From Thermoanaerobaculia bacterium (GTDB lineage Bacteria > Acidobacteriota > Thermoanaerobaculia > Multivoradales > Multivoraceae), in the NCBI GenBank assembly GCA_022822365.1, contig JAJEBV010000028.1, forward strand, positions 41,468 through 105,467: a stretch of 64,000 nucleotides of DNA, in the 5' to 3' direction. Positions 17,506 to 26,400 of the stretch are shown here, piece by piece; position 1 is the first letter of the stretch, and every line of letters begins with the position of its first letter. Below the pieces are notes generated by a model. The model did no database searches, was not told where the DNA came from, and saw only the letters and a program-made list of their open reading frames with translations. Made by a program: the position numbers and the translations under genes.

Positions 17506-18209
17506 CGCGTACCTCCTCTACGTCCTCCTGCCTTGCCCGGCCCGTCGAGCCGGCGGCGGAGCTTTTGCCGGCCCCGATGGACCCGGATCTGCGCCGTGCC
17601 GATCGGACAGCCCAGAAGCTCCGCAATCTCCACGTACTTCATTCCCACCACGTCTTTCAGCACGACCGCCGTCCGCTGGCTCTTCGGCAACCGCGCCAGT
17701 TCGCGCACGAGGGCGCGCCTGAGCAACCGCGACTCGACGGCCGACTCCGCGCCGGCCGCCGGCAACTCGGCGAGGGCCTCCTCCCCCACGTTCCGGTCCA
17801 GCCGCCTGCCCCAGCGCGCCGAGCGGCGCAACTCGTCGTGGGCCCGGTTGATCGCGATCCGGTAGAGCCAGCTCTTGAACGCGGCCGACTCTCCCAGGTC
17901 GCCGAGCTTCCGGTAGGCCAGCAGGAAAGCGTCCTGCGCCACGTCCTCGGCAACCTGCCAGTTGAGTACGTAGCCGTAGACCAGCTTGCGGAGCGGTGTC
18001 TCGTAGCGAAGCACCAGGGCTTCGAACGCGCTGCCGTCACCCGCCGACGCACGTCGAACGAGTTCGGCGTCTTCGGGAAGACCGGTCGACTCGCGGGTCG
18101 ATCCCCGGTCAGACGGTTTCTGTGCCGGCAAGCCATCGTCCTCTCGGTGCAGGGACGACCCGCCGGCGACCCTTGTTTCGCTCGGCCCGCCGCCGGAGGC
18201 GCCAGTCAT
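17502..18209 (-). CDS. ECF-type RNA polymerase sigma factor
   Basis: A 235-residue sigma-70 family protein with region 2 (FEALVLRYETPLRKLVYGYV, then AEDVAQDAFLLAYRKL and AAFKSWLYRIAINRAHDELRR) and region 4 (LPKSQRTAVVLKDVVGMKYV, EIAELLGCPIGTAQIRVHRG). The first 45 residues are a low-complexity polar leader. The ATG at 18209 overlaps the stop of the CCA-type gene (ATGA), and its own stop overlaps the anti-sigma start. It most likely controls the pump operon it belongs to. Confidence 0.9.
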   Translation of the reverse strand: MTGASGGGPSETRVAGGSSLHREDDGLPAQKPSDRGSTRESTGLPEDAELVRRASAGDGSAFEALVLRYETPLRKLVYGYVLNWQVAEDVAQDAFLLAYRKLGDLGESAAFKSWLYRIAINRAHDELRRSARWGRRLDRNVGEEALAELPAAGAESAVESRLLRRALVRELARLPKSQRTAVVLKDVVGMKYVEIAELLGCPIGTAQIRVHRGRQKLRRRLDGPGKAGGRRGGTR

Positions 18210-19618
18210 GGCTCCGCCCGCCCGGAAGCGGCCCGGCGCCGCAGCAGCGAATCGAGGAATCGCAGAGCCGCCGTCCGGCCCTCGAAGGCGCCATCCAGTT
18301 GCGCCTGATAGCAGCGATCGACCAGGTTCCCGATCTCGGGGCCCGGGGTCAGGCCGCGGTCGATCAGGTCGCGGCCGAGGACGAGGCGTCGCGGCGCCTG
18401 ATCCTTGATCCTCAGCGCTTCCGCGCGGGCAAGAAGCCAGTCGCAATCCTCGCAATCCGCGGGCGGCAGCGGTGGACGGCCCCGGGCATCCGCGCGGGCA
18501 AGCCGCACCAGCCGGTCGATCCGCTTGACCCGGTGGGCCAGCCGGCGCACCGCGGCGTCCCCCGCGCCACCCTGGTAGAGCTGCCGCGGCTTCAGGTGGT
18601 CGACGACCAGCCGCACCACGTCGTCGACCAGGCCGCGACGGTTCGTGAGCCGCGCCAGAAAACTCCTCGTGGGCGCCTCGCCGGCCGCCTCGTGGCCCCG
18701 TGAACGAAGCCGGCCGTCGACGAAGCGCGTCGTCGCGGGCTTGCCCAGATCGTGGCAGAGACAGGCCAGGCCGACGATCAGGTCTTCCTCCGCGTCGCCT
18801 AGGCGCTCGGCCGCGAAGGCGTCCAGGACGTGGCCCGTGTGGGTCCAGACGTCGCCCTCGGGATGCCATTCCGGGTCCTGCTCGCAACCGACGGTGGCCT
18901 GGAGTTCGGGGTAGGCCTCGATCCACCCGGTAGCCTGCAGGAACCGAAGACCTCCTCCGATCTCGACCCCCAGGACGAGCAGCTTCCGCCACTCCTCGAA
19001 CACGCGCTCGACGCTCAGCTCGCGCCAGTCGATCCCGGAACAGAGACGCACGGTAGCCGGGTCGGCTTCGAGCCCCGACCGGGCCACGAGTTGCATCCCC
19101 CGCAGCACCCGGAGCGGATCCTCGGGGAACCGGTGCGAAGCGTGGCGAAGCCGCCGGCGCTCGAGGTCACCTCGCCCCCCCAGGGGATCGTCGACGCGGC
19201 CGGCCAGCGGTTCGTACGAGATCGCGTTGATCGTGTAGTCGCGACGCGCGGCCGCCTCTTCGACGGTCATGTCCGGATCCGAGTCCACCAGGAAGTCGCG
19301 GTGGCCCGCTCCGAAGCTGACCTCGCGGCGCGGCAACGCGATGTCGACGGGGATGCCCCGGAGCTTGAGGACCGAGAAGGCCCGGCCGACCCGGTCCACC
19401 CGCAGGCCCAGATCCGCCAGCATCCGGTCGAGATCGCCGGGCCCGAGGCCGAAGGCCTCAAGATCGAACTCCTCGAACGGCCGGTCGAGCAGCGCGTCCC
19501 GCACGGAGCCGCCCACCACGCGGACGCAGCCGCCCCGCTCCGCCGCGGCCCGGCAGATCTGCAGCACCCTCGGCCAGGCCGGATGGTGCGCGAGGCGAGA
19601 GCCAGGATCCGCAACCAC
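18206..19618 (-). CDS. cca: CCA-type tRNA nucleotidyltransferase / poly(A) polymerase family protein with HD domain
   Basis: A 470-residue class II nucleotidyltransferase. The head domain has the family motif VVGGSVRDALLDRPFEEFDL, then AARRDYTINAI (the usual RRD..NA motif) and FPEDPLRVLRG (the RxxRF-like segment). In the catalytic pair the first Asp seems to be Glu (E-F-D). A C-terminal HD domain is visible (HTGHVLDAF, ACLCHDLGKP), as in multifunctional CCA proteins. It should add or repair CCA ends of tRNA. The GTG start is 10 bases from a TAGAAT box. It heads the transcript that continues into the sigma/pump genes. Confidence 0.85.
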   Translation of the reverse strand: MVADPGSRLAHHPAWPRVLQICRAAAERGGCVRVVGGSVRDALLDRPFEEFDLEAFGLGPGDLDRMLADLGLRVDRVGRAFSVLKLRGIPVDIALPRREVSFGAGHRDFLVDSDPDMTVEEAAARRDYTINAISYEPLAGRVDDPLGGRGDLERRRLRHASHRFPEDPLRVLRGMQLVARSGLEADPATVRLCSGIDWRELSVERVFEEWRKLLVLGVEIGGGLRFLQATGWIEAYPELQATVGCEQDPEWHPEGDVWTHTGHVLDAFAAERLGDAEEDLIVGLACLCHDLGKPATTRFVDGRLRSRGHEAAGEAPTRSFLARLTNRRGLVDDVVRLVVDHLKPRQLYQGGAGDAAVRRLAHRVKRIDRLVRLARADARGRPPLPPADCEDCDWLLARAEALRIKDQAPRRLVLGRDLIDRGLTPGPEIGNLVDRCYQAQLDGAFEGRTAALRFLDSLLRRRAASGRAEP

Positions 19619-19727
19619 GGCTCTGTTATTCTAAGTGCCCCTTCCGGGAACGAGGTCCGCCGGCGGGAGGAGGCCCGCCGCGTGCCAGCAGATCCGCCAT
19701 GAGCCCGTGCGGCCGAAGGAGAACACA
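19619..19727. promoter_or_regulatory. Divergent intergenic region, CCA gene / TPR gene
   Basis: This 109-base gap lies between divergent genes. The minus strand has TAGAAT (19633-19628), one mismatch from a -10 box, ending about 10 bases before the GTG of the CCA-type gene, which would give an almost leaderless mRNA. On the plus strand a clear AAGGAG lies before the ATG at 19728. No convincing -35 was seen. Confidence 0.3.
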
Positions 19728-20804
19728 ATGAAGCCGATTCGCGAACCGTGGACCCTGGAGCAGCCGGCGCGGCCCGGACTCTTCGCTGCCGCCCTCGGCA
19801 TCTGCCTTTCCCTCGCCCTCGTCGCCCCCGCGGCGGCGCAGCTCCCGGGCACCGTCTGGGGGCAGATCTTCGACGCCACCACCGGAGAGACGATCGAGGG
19901 CGTGGAGATCATCTTCACGAACCCCGAGGCGCCCAGCTTCCGCGAAGTGCACCACTCCGGGAAAAACGGCCGGTTCCGGATCATGATCAAGAACGTCGTC
20001 ACGCACGAGCGCGGCGGTTTCACCGTCGAGCTGAAGAAGGAAGGCTACGTGACCCGGCGCGTGGGCAACGTCCGCATTCCCGCCCGCAACGAGACCCGGC
20101 TCAGCCAGCTCCCGGGCGGCGGCGACTGGAACCTGACCTCGGAAGAGGAGGCGCTGAAGCAGCAGGCCGCGCAGTTCGAAGCCGCCGGCATCCCGCAGCC
20201 CGACCAGGCCGTGGACCTGGAGGCCGAGGCCCGCGGCAGCGCGATCAAGCTCTACAACCAGGGCAGCAACGCCCTGAACTCGGGCGACTACGAAACCGCC
20301 GAGTTCATGTTCCAGAGCGCCCTCGAGAAGAAGGCGGACCTGACCTCGGCGATGGGCGGCCTCGCCCGCATCTACTCGTTCCGGGAGGACCACGTCCGGG
20401 CCGTGGAGTACGCCGAGAAGGTGGCCGCGGAGGGAGAGGATCTGGAGAACATGAACCAGATCCTCTACGCCGGCTACAGCGCGCTGGGGATGGACGACAA
20501 GGCCGAGGCCGCCCTGGCGTCCCTGCAGAACACGGATCCGGAGAAAGCCGCCAAGAACCTCTACAACGAGGCGGCCGACCTCTACAACGCCGGCAGCATT
20601 CCGGAGGCGCTGGCGAAGCTGGAGCAGGTCGTGGGGTTCAACCCGAATCACCCCGAGGCGCTCAACATGCTGGGCCTCTGCTACGCCGCCCAGACGCAGA
20701 ACGACAAGGCCCTCGAGACTTTCAGGAAGTTCCTGGAGGTGGCCCCCAACCATCCGGAAGCGGCCACCGCCCAGGCCATGATCGAGTACTTCGAGTCCCT
20801 GTAG
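19728..20804 (+). CDS. Secreted carboxypeptidase-regulatory-like / TPR protein
   Basis: A 358-residue exported protein. A signal peptide with a long n-region ends at APAAAQ. Residues about 45-125 form a carboxypeptidase-regulatory-like beta domain (GTVWGQIFDATTGETIEGVE). The rest is a chain of TPR-like helical repeats (AIKLYNQGSNALNSGDYETA, LYNEAADLYNAGSIPEALAK, EALNMLGLCYAAQTQNDKAL). The ATG at 19728 has AAGGAG just upstream; an in-frame ATG at 19635 lacks both a ribosome site and a leader. Such proteins usually act as scaffolds in the periplasm. No partner is evident; the S9 peptidase gene follows on the same strand. Confidence 0.85.
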   Translation: MKPIREPWTLEQPARPGLFAAALGICLSLALVAPAAAQLPGTVWGQIFDATTGETIEGVEIIFTNPEAPSFREVHHSGKNGRFRIMIKNVVTHERGGFTVELKKEGYVTRRVGNVRIPARNETRLSQLPGGGDWNLTSEEEALKQQAAQFEAAGIPQPDQAVDLEAEARGSAIKLYNQGSNALNSGDYETAEFMFQSALEKKADLTSAMGGLARIYSFREDHVRAVEYAEKVAAEGEDLENMNQILYAGYSALGMDDKAEAALASLQNTDPEKAAKNLYNEAADLYNAGSIPEALAKLEQVVGFNPNHPEALNMLGLCYAAQTQNDKALETFRKFLEVAPNHPEAATAQAMIEYFESL

Positions 20805-20829
20805 GAGCTTGCCCGTTCGACCGCCCGCG

Positions 20830-20948
20830 GCCGCCGGCTGGATGCGCGGGTCTGTTGCCGCGGGTCTTCTGACCCGCGGAGAAAGCGCGCCGAAGGCGGC
20901 TCGGTACATGCGCCGGCCGCAAGGCCGGCACCGCTTTGGCGCGGCGGC
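20830..20948. repeat. Hairpin-forming intergenic repeat, copy B, overlapping a gene start
   Basis: Same orientation as the genes around it. It shares 40 identical bases (20843-20882) with copy A and a shorter match with copy C. The main hairpin has nine-base arms around TTCT. The second hairpin is GCCGGCC-GCAA-GGCCGGC, different in sequence from copies A and C but still paired. The ATG of the S9 peptidase (20908) and its first codons lie inside the repeat. Confidence 0.8.
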
Positions 20949-23391
20949 CCTGGCCGCGGGCCTGCTGCTGCCCGTCCTTCCCCTCGGGGCCCAGGACGAT
21001 GTCACCCTCGAACGGATCATGGCCCATCCCGACTGGCTGGGTCGCCAGCCGGAGGGCCCGTACTGGAGCAGCGACGGCGACAGCGTCTACTTCCAGCGCA
21101 AGCGGGAAGGCGAGGAAACCCGCGACCTCTACCGGATCGCCCTCGACACGCGCGAGACAATCCGGGTTTCCGACGGTGACCGCGCCGGTGCGGACGCCGC
21201 CGGCGGCAACTGGGACCGCGAGCGGCGGCGGCGGGCCTTCGTCAAGGCCGGCGACGTCTTCGTTCGCGACCTGGACCGTGACGGCGGGCTGATCCAGATC
21301 ACCCGCACCGTGGCCCCGGAAGGCGCACCCTTCTTCACCGCCGGCGGCGACCTCGCCTTCCGGCGGACCGGCGTGTGGTTCGTACGGGAGCGGGAGACCG
21401 GCCTTCTGTGGCAGCCGTTCGACGTTCGCACGGAAGACGAGCCCGAGCAGGCGCGCTCGGAGCAGGACGCCAGGGCCGGCTACCTGGAACGCCAGCAGCC
21501 CCGGCTGCTCGAGATCGTGCGCCTGCGGCGCCAGCGCGAGGAACGGAGTCTCGAGGTCCTCAGGGAGCGTCAGGCCGGCGACTCCAGCCGGCCGGCCCTG
21601 CCCCACTACCTGGGCAAGGAGGTGGAAGTCGCCGGGGCGGCCCTGTCGCCCGCGCTCGACCACCTGATCGTGCGTACCCGTCCGAAGGAACGCGACGAGG
21701 GTCTCCGCGACAGGATGCCGAACTACGTCACCGCCACGGGGATGGTCGACGTCGAGGAGGTGCGGCCGAAGGTCGGCACGGCGGGGGCTGCGGGCGAGAC
21801 GCTGCTCCTCTTGCGGGCCGGCGAGGCGGAACCAGTGACGCTGGACCTCGCCGTGTTGCCGGGGATCGCCGACGACCCGCTGGCGGACCTGCGCGAAGCG
21901 GCGCGTGAGCGGAAGGAGGCCCGGGAAGCGGCAGCGAAGCCGAGCCCCGGCGGTGAAGACGCGGCCGAGGAGACCCGCGAGGACGAGCCCGGACCCCGGC
22001 CGGTCCGCTTCGGCCCGGTGTCCTTCAACCGCGACGGCACACGGGCCGTCGTACAGGTCTACTCGGTGGACAACAAGGACCGCTGGATCGCCGGCATCGA
22101 CCTCGAAGGCGGCGAACTGCGTCCCCTGCACCGGAGGTCTGACCCGGCCTGGATCAACTACGCCTTTCGCGACCTCGGCTGGCTGGCGGACGACCGGGCC
22201 ATCTTCTTCCTGTCGGAGGAAACCGGCTACTCCCATCTCAACCTGATGGACGCGGCAACCGGTGAACGACGCCAGGTCACGGAGGGCGACTTCGTCGTCC
22301 GTTCACCCCAGTTATCGGCCGACGGCGCCTTTCTCTACTTCGAGGCGAACCGGAATCACCCCGGTATCTTCGAGATCTTCCGCGCGCCGGTCCAGGAATC
22401 AGCCGCCGGCGCGATCGAACAGGTCACCGCACTCGGCGGGCTCAACTCCTTCCGGCTCTCGCCGGACGATCGCCATCTCCTGATCGTCCATTCCACCGCC
22501 ACCCGGCCGCCCGAACTCTGGCTCCAGGAGGCCTCGCCGGGCGGCGAGGCCATCCGGCTGACCGAAACGGTGTCGTCCGAGTTCCTCGCCATCGACTGGG
22601 TCCCGCCCCGCTTCGTCGAGGTGCCCTCGTCACACGTCGAACGCCCGATCCACGCCCGCCTCTACGTGCCTCCCGGCCCCACGGAAGCTCCACGACCCGC
22701 CGTCGTTTTCGTGCACGGCGCCGGCTACCTCCAGAACGCCCACCAGGGCTGGTCCTCCTACTTCCGGGAGTTCATGTTCCACACCCTGCTCGCCCGTCGA
22801 GGCTACGTCGTGCTCGACATGGACTTCCGCGCCTCCGCCGGCTACGGCCGGGACTGGCGTACGGCGATCTACCGCCAGATGGGCACTCCCGAGGTGGAGG
22901 ACCTGGCCGACGGCATCGACTACCTGGTCTCCGAGCACGACGTCGACCGGGAGCGGATCGGCGTCTACGGCGGCTCCTACGGTGGCTTCGTCACCTTCAT
23001 GTCGATGTTCCGCCGCCCCGAGCTCTTCGCGGCCGGCGCCGCGCTCCGGCCGGTCACGGACTGGGCCCATTACAACCACCGCTACACCTCGAACATCCTG
23101 AACACGCCGGAACTCGATCCCGAGGCCTACGAACGGAGTTCGCCGATCGAGTTCGCCGAGGGCCTGCGGAAACCCCTCCTCATCTGCACCGGCATGCTGG
23201 ACGACAACGTCCTGTTCCAGGACTCCGTCCGCCTCGTCCAGCGCCTGATCGAACTCGGCAAGGAGGACTGGGAACTCGCCGTCTATCCGGCCGAGGCCCA
23301 CGGCTTCGTCGAGCCCTCAAGCTGGCTCGACGAGTACCGCCGCATCCTCAAGCTGTTCGAGACCCACCTGAAGCCCCAAGGAACCGGTTAG
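20908..23391 (+). CDS. Secreted S9 family serine peptidase (prolyl oligopeptidase / DPP-IV type)
   Basis: An 827-residue exported peptidase. The signal peptide has an arginine-rich n-region and ends in LPLGAQ. About 570 residues of beta-propeller follow, with a charged low-complexity insertion near residues 330-360. The C-terminal alpha/beta-hydrolase domain carries the nucleophile Ser in GGSYGG (residue about 690), an Asp in GMLDDNVLFQ and the His in PAEAHGF (about 797). The protein probably trims peptides in the periplasm or outside the cell. The start lies within repeat copy B and no other start gives a leader, so the repeat seems to have become coding. Confidence 0.9.
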   Translation: MRRPQGRHRFGAAALAAGLLLPVLPLGAQDDVTLERIMAHPDWLGRQPEGPYWSSDGDSVYFQRKREGEETRDLYRIALDTRETIRVSDGDRAGADAAGGNWDRERRRRAFVKAGDVFVRDLDRDGGLIQITRTVAPEGAPFFTAGGDLAFRRTGVWFVRERETGLLWQPFDVRTEDEPEQARSEQDARAGYLERQQPRLLEIVRLRRQREERSLEVLRERQAGDSSRPALPHYLGKEVEVAGAALSPALDHLIVRTRPKERDEGLRDRMPNYVTATGMVDVEEVRPKVGTAGAAGETLLLLRAGEAEPVTLDLAVLPGIADDPLADLREAARERKEAREAAAKPSPGGEDAAEETREDEPGPRPVRFGPVSFNRDGTRAVVQVYSVDNKDRWIAGIDLEGGELRPLHRRSDPAWINYAFRDLGWLADDRAIFFLSEETGYSHLNLMDAATGERRQVTEGDFVVRSPQLSADGAFLYFEANRNHPGIFEIFRAPVQESAAGAIEQVTALGGLNSFRLSPDDRHLLIVHSTATRPPELWLQEASPGGEAIRLTETVSSEFLAIDWVPPRFVEVPSSHVERPIHARLYVPPGPTEAPRPAVVFVHGAGYLQNAHQGWSSYFREFMFHTLLARRGYVVLDMDFRASAGYGRDWRTAIYRQMGTPEVEDLADGIDYLVSEHDVDRERIGVYGGSYGGFVTFMSMFRRPELFAAGAALRPVTDWAHYNHRYTSNILNTPELDPEAYERSSPIEFAEGLRKPLLICTGMLDDNVLFQDSVRLVQRLIELGKEDWELAVYPAEAHGFVEPSSWLDEYRRILKLFETHLKPQGTG

Positions 23392-23407
23392 CGTCGGCTG
23401 TGTCTCC

Positions 23408-23477
23408 GCTGGGTGCGCGGGTCTTCTGACCCGCTGCCGCCGGAGGCGGCCAGATGGACGCGCCGCGAAGCGGCGAC
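23408..23477. repeat. Hairpin-forming intergenic repeat, copy C (shortened)
   Basis: It begins with the same GCTGGGTGCGCGGGTC block as copy A, lacks about 14 bases of the longer copies, keeps the inner hairpin GCGGGTC-TTCT-GACCCGC and ends with CGCCGC-GAA-GCGGCG as in copy A. It fills the gap between two convergent genes and may help to end transcription. Confidence 0.75.
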
Positions 23478-23480
23478 AAT

Positions 23481-26400
23481 TCAGCCGCCGCGGAGCGCCG
23501 GAAGCAGGTCTTCCCGAGTTACCCGCCTCACCGCCGCGAGGCTGGCCAGCGTGCCGGCCGCCAGCACCAGCAGCAGGGTGAGACCGAGCGAGACCCACGG
23601 CACCAGGGCGTGCCCGCCCAGGAGGTGCGGACTCACCGCGACGAGCGCAGACGCGGCGCCCACCACGACGCCCGCGGCCAGGAGCAGGCTATTCTCGGCC
23701 ACCACCAGCCACGCCAGGGCGCGCCGCCAGAAGCCGATCGCCTGCATGGTCGCCAGTTCGCCGCGGCGTTCGAGCAGGTTGCGTAGCAGGACGACCGAAA
23801 GGCCCAGCGTGCCGAGCAGCAGGCCGAGGCCGCCCAGGGTCTGGAAGGTGCCGAGGTAGGTGTTCTCGACCGCCTGGTACGCCTGGAGGCGCTGGGCGGT
23901 GGGGACGGCGTCGAAGCCGAAGCCCGAGAGCGTCCGTTCGAGTTCCTGCATCGTCCGGTCCCGTTCGCCCGCCGGCGTCCGCAGCAGGAAGTACGAGGCT
24001 CCGGTCCGGCTCGGGAAGTGCCTGGCCAGGTTCGCCTCGGAGATCACGAGTTCGCTCTGGAACACGCTCTTGCGCAGGAGCCCGACCAGCCGCAACTCGA
24101 TCGTCTCGCCCCGCTCGGTTTCCATCTCGATGCCCTGGCCCAGCCCCGAGTGCAGGATCCACATGACCGAGTTGAAGTCTCCGATCGCCGGCACCACCCC
24201 GGGACCCAGGTCCTCCTCCAGCAGCGCCCACGGATTGTCCCCCGCCCCGTCGACGAGTGACTGGAAGCGGAAGCCCCCGCGCTCGACGAACTCCGGCGGC
24301 GCGCCGAGCAGCCGCGGCCGCTCCGGCTGGAACAGGTTCAGGCAACTGATGTCGTCCCCGGGCACCGTCCGGAAAGCGACGATCCCGTTCCCGCCGACGA
24401 GTTCCGACGCCTCCCTCCCGAAACCCAGGTCGTAGCGGCCATCCACGCTCGTCAGGTCGGCGAGGATGGAGACGTCGGACTCGGCGACCAGGTCGAATCC
24501 GCCGGCGCCCGAGTCCAGGTCCCGCGTCTCTTCGCCGAAGCGAAGCCCATAGGCGCCCACGGCCACGATGACGAACGACGCGCTCGCCACCAGGGCTGCG
24601 CAGAGCAGGCTACGACCCGGGTTGAGCGACGCGTTGGCGGCCGCCATGCTCGACCCGGCCCGCCAGGACCAGCCGCGAAGGGGCGCCTCGGGACGGCGGC
24701 GGAGCCAAAGCGTGAAGCCGGCAAGCCCGGCGACCAGGAGGCAGGCGCCGCCCGAGAAGAACAGGTAGGCGGACGCCGAAGCCGGGGCGGCCGCCGACCC
24801 GGCCAGCAGGGCCACCGCGAGGCCGCCGGCGACTCCCCTCGTCCAGCGCGCCCTCCAGCCCGGCACGGAAACCGCCGCCGGCAGTTCGGCGGTCTCTCCC
24901 CGCAGCAGCCGGATGGGCGAGACCGCCGCGAGCCGGCCAACCGCGCCCCGGATCGCGAGGAACACGACGAGCAGCGAACCCACCCCGCCCAGCGCCAGGG
25001 TCAGCGGCTCGACATGCAGGTACAGGTGGCTCGAACCCACGGCCGAGCGCCACAGCGTGCGGAGCGCGGCCATCATCGCCCCGGCGTAGAGCACCGCTCC
25101 GCTCAGGCCGAGCAGGACGCCCGCACCGCCGAGCAACGCGCCTTCCAGCAGGAAGCGCCGACGCACCCGCCTGATGCCGTGGCCGAGGGCCAGCAGGAGG
25201 CCCATCTCGCTGGCGCGGCTCTCCGTTCCCAGACGGAAGAACAGGCCCACCAGCAGCGCCGCGGAGACGATCAGGAACAGGCTGAAACCGATGAACAGGC
25301 CTCCGAAATCCGTGGCGCCGGTGGCGCCGCGCAGCCCCGCGGCCTTCACCGGCTCGACCGCCAGGCCGGCCGCGTGAAGCGCGATGCCGGCCGGCGCCTC
25401 CGTTTCGAGGGCGATCCGGAGCCGCGCCGGATCGCTCCCTTCCTCCGGCAGCAACCGCAACGAGGTCAGGAGGCCGAAGCGGCTGGACCAGAGCTCGGCG
25501 CCGTAGTCCAGGTCGACGAACAGCTTCGGTGTGCCGCGGTACTCGTCCCAGTACGCCTCGTCCCGGTCCCGGATACGGCTGAGATCGACCGGAAAGGTCG
25601 GGTCCCAGTCGCTCATGTTGTCGGCGTCGGCGACACCGGGAAAGTCCGGCGTCAGGTTCCGGTCCGCTGCCCAGCCCGCCATCTCGACGACCCCGGCGAC
25701 CGTCGTCCGCACCGTCCGCTCGACCAACTGTTCGCGGTCGCCGACGACGAAGTAGTCGACCGCCAGCCGGTCGCCCTCTCCGATCTCGAGGTCTTCCGCC
25801 AGGAACGTGTTGACCAGCACCTCGCCCGGCCCGAGCGCGGGCGCCGGTCGACCGTCGGCGAGCCGCAGCACGCCGAGTTCCCCGGCTCTCCCGGTGTTGA
25901 GCGCGGCGATCGTCGAGTACGGTGCCGCCGAACCGTTTTCCGCCGCGGTCCGGTTGGCGAGGTAGGTCGAGACGCCCAACGCCTCGACGCCAGCGTCCGC
26001 CGCCAGGACCTCGACCGCCGCGGCGAGTTCCTCGCCGAACACGATCTGCGACGTGGCGACCCGCAGGTGGTCCTTTGCCTCGACGAACTCAAGACTGAAG
26101 TCCTCCGCCCGGGCCTGGGAGCGGATCCACCGCTCGAGGTCCGGGGCCGCGGCCTCGGGTCCGGCCTCGGCGGCGTCTTCCGGCCCGGCGCGCTCCCCCA
26201 CGAGCAGCGCGTTCGCCAGCCCGCGGCGGTCCAGCTCCCGCTGCAGGTCGCGCAGCCGCGCGTAGCCGACCAGCGGCTGGCTCTGGTGCGGCGCCAGCCC
26301 GAAGCTCCCCGGGCCGGCGTCGTCGAGCACCGAAACGACGCTCAGCCGCACGCTCTCCAACTGGTCCTCCGGGTCCTTCTCCCCCATCAGGCTGGCCCGC

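Noticed and set aside
8222..23477. CRISPR array
   Set aside because: The three repeat copies are far apart, inverted or truncated and single. No array of regularly spaced repeats or Cas gene is present.
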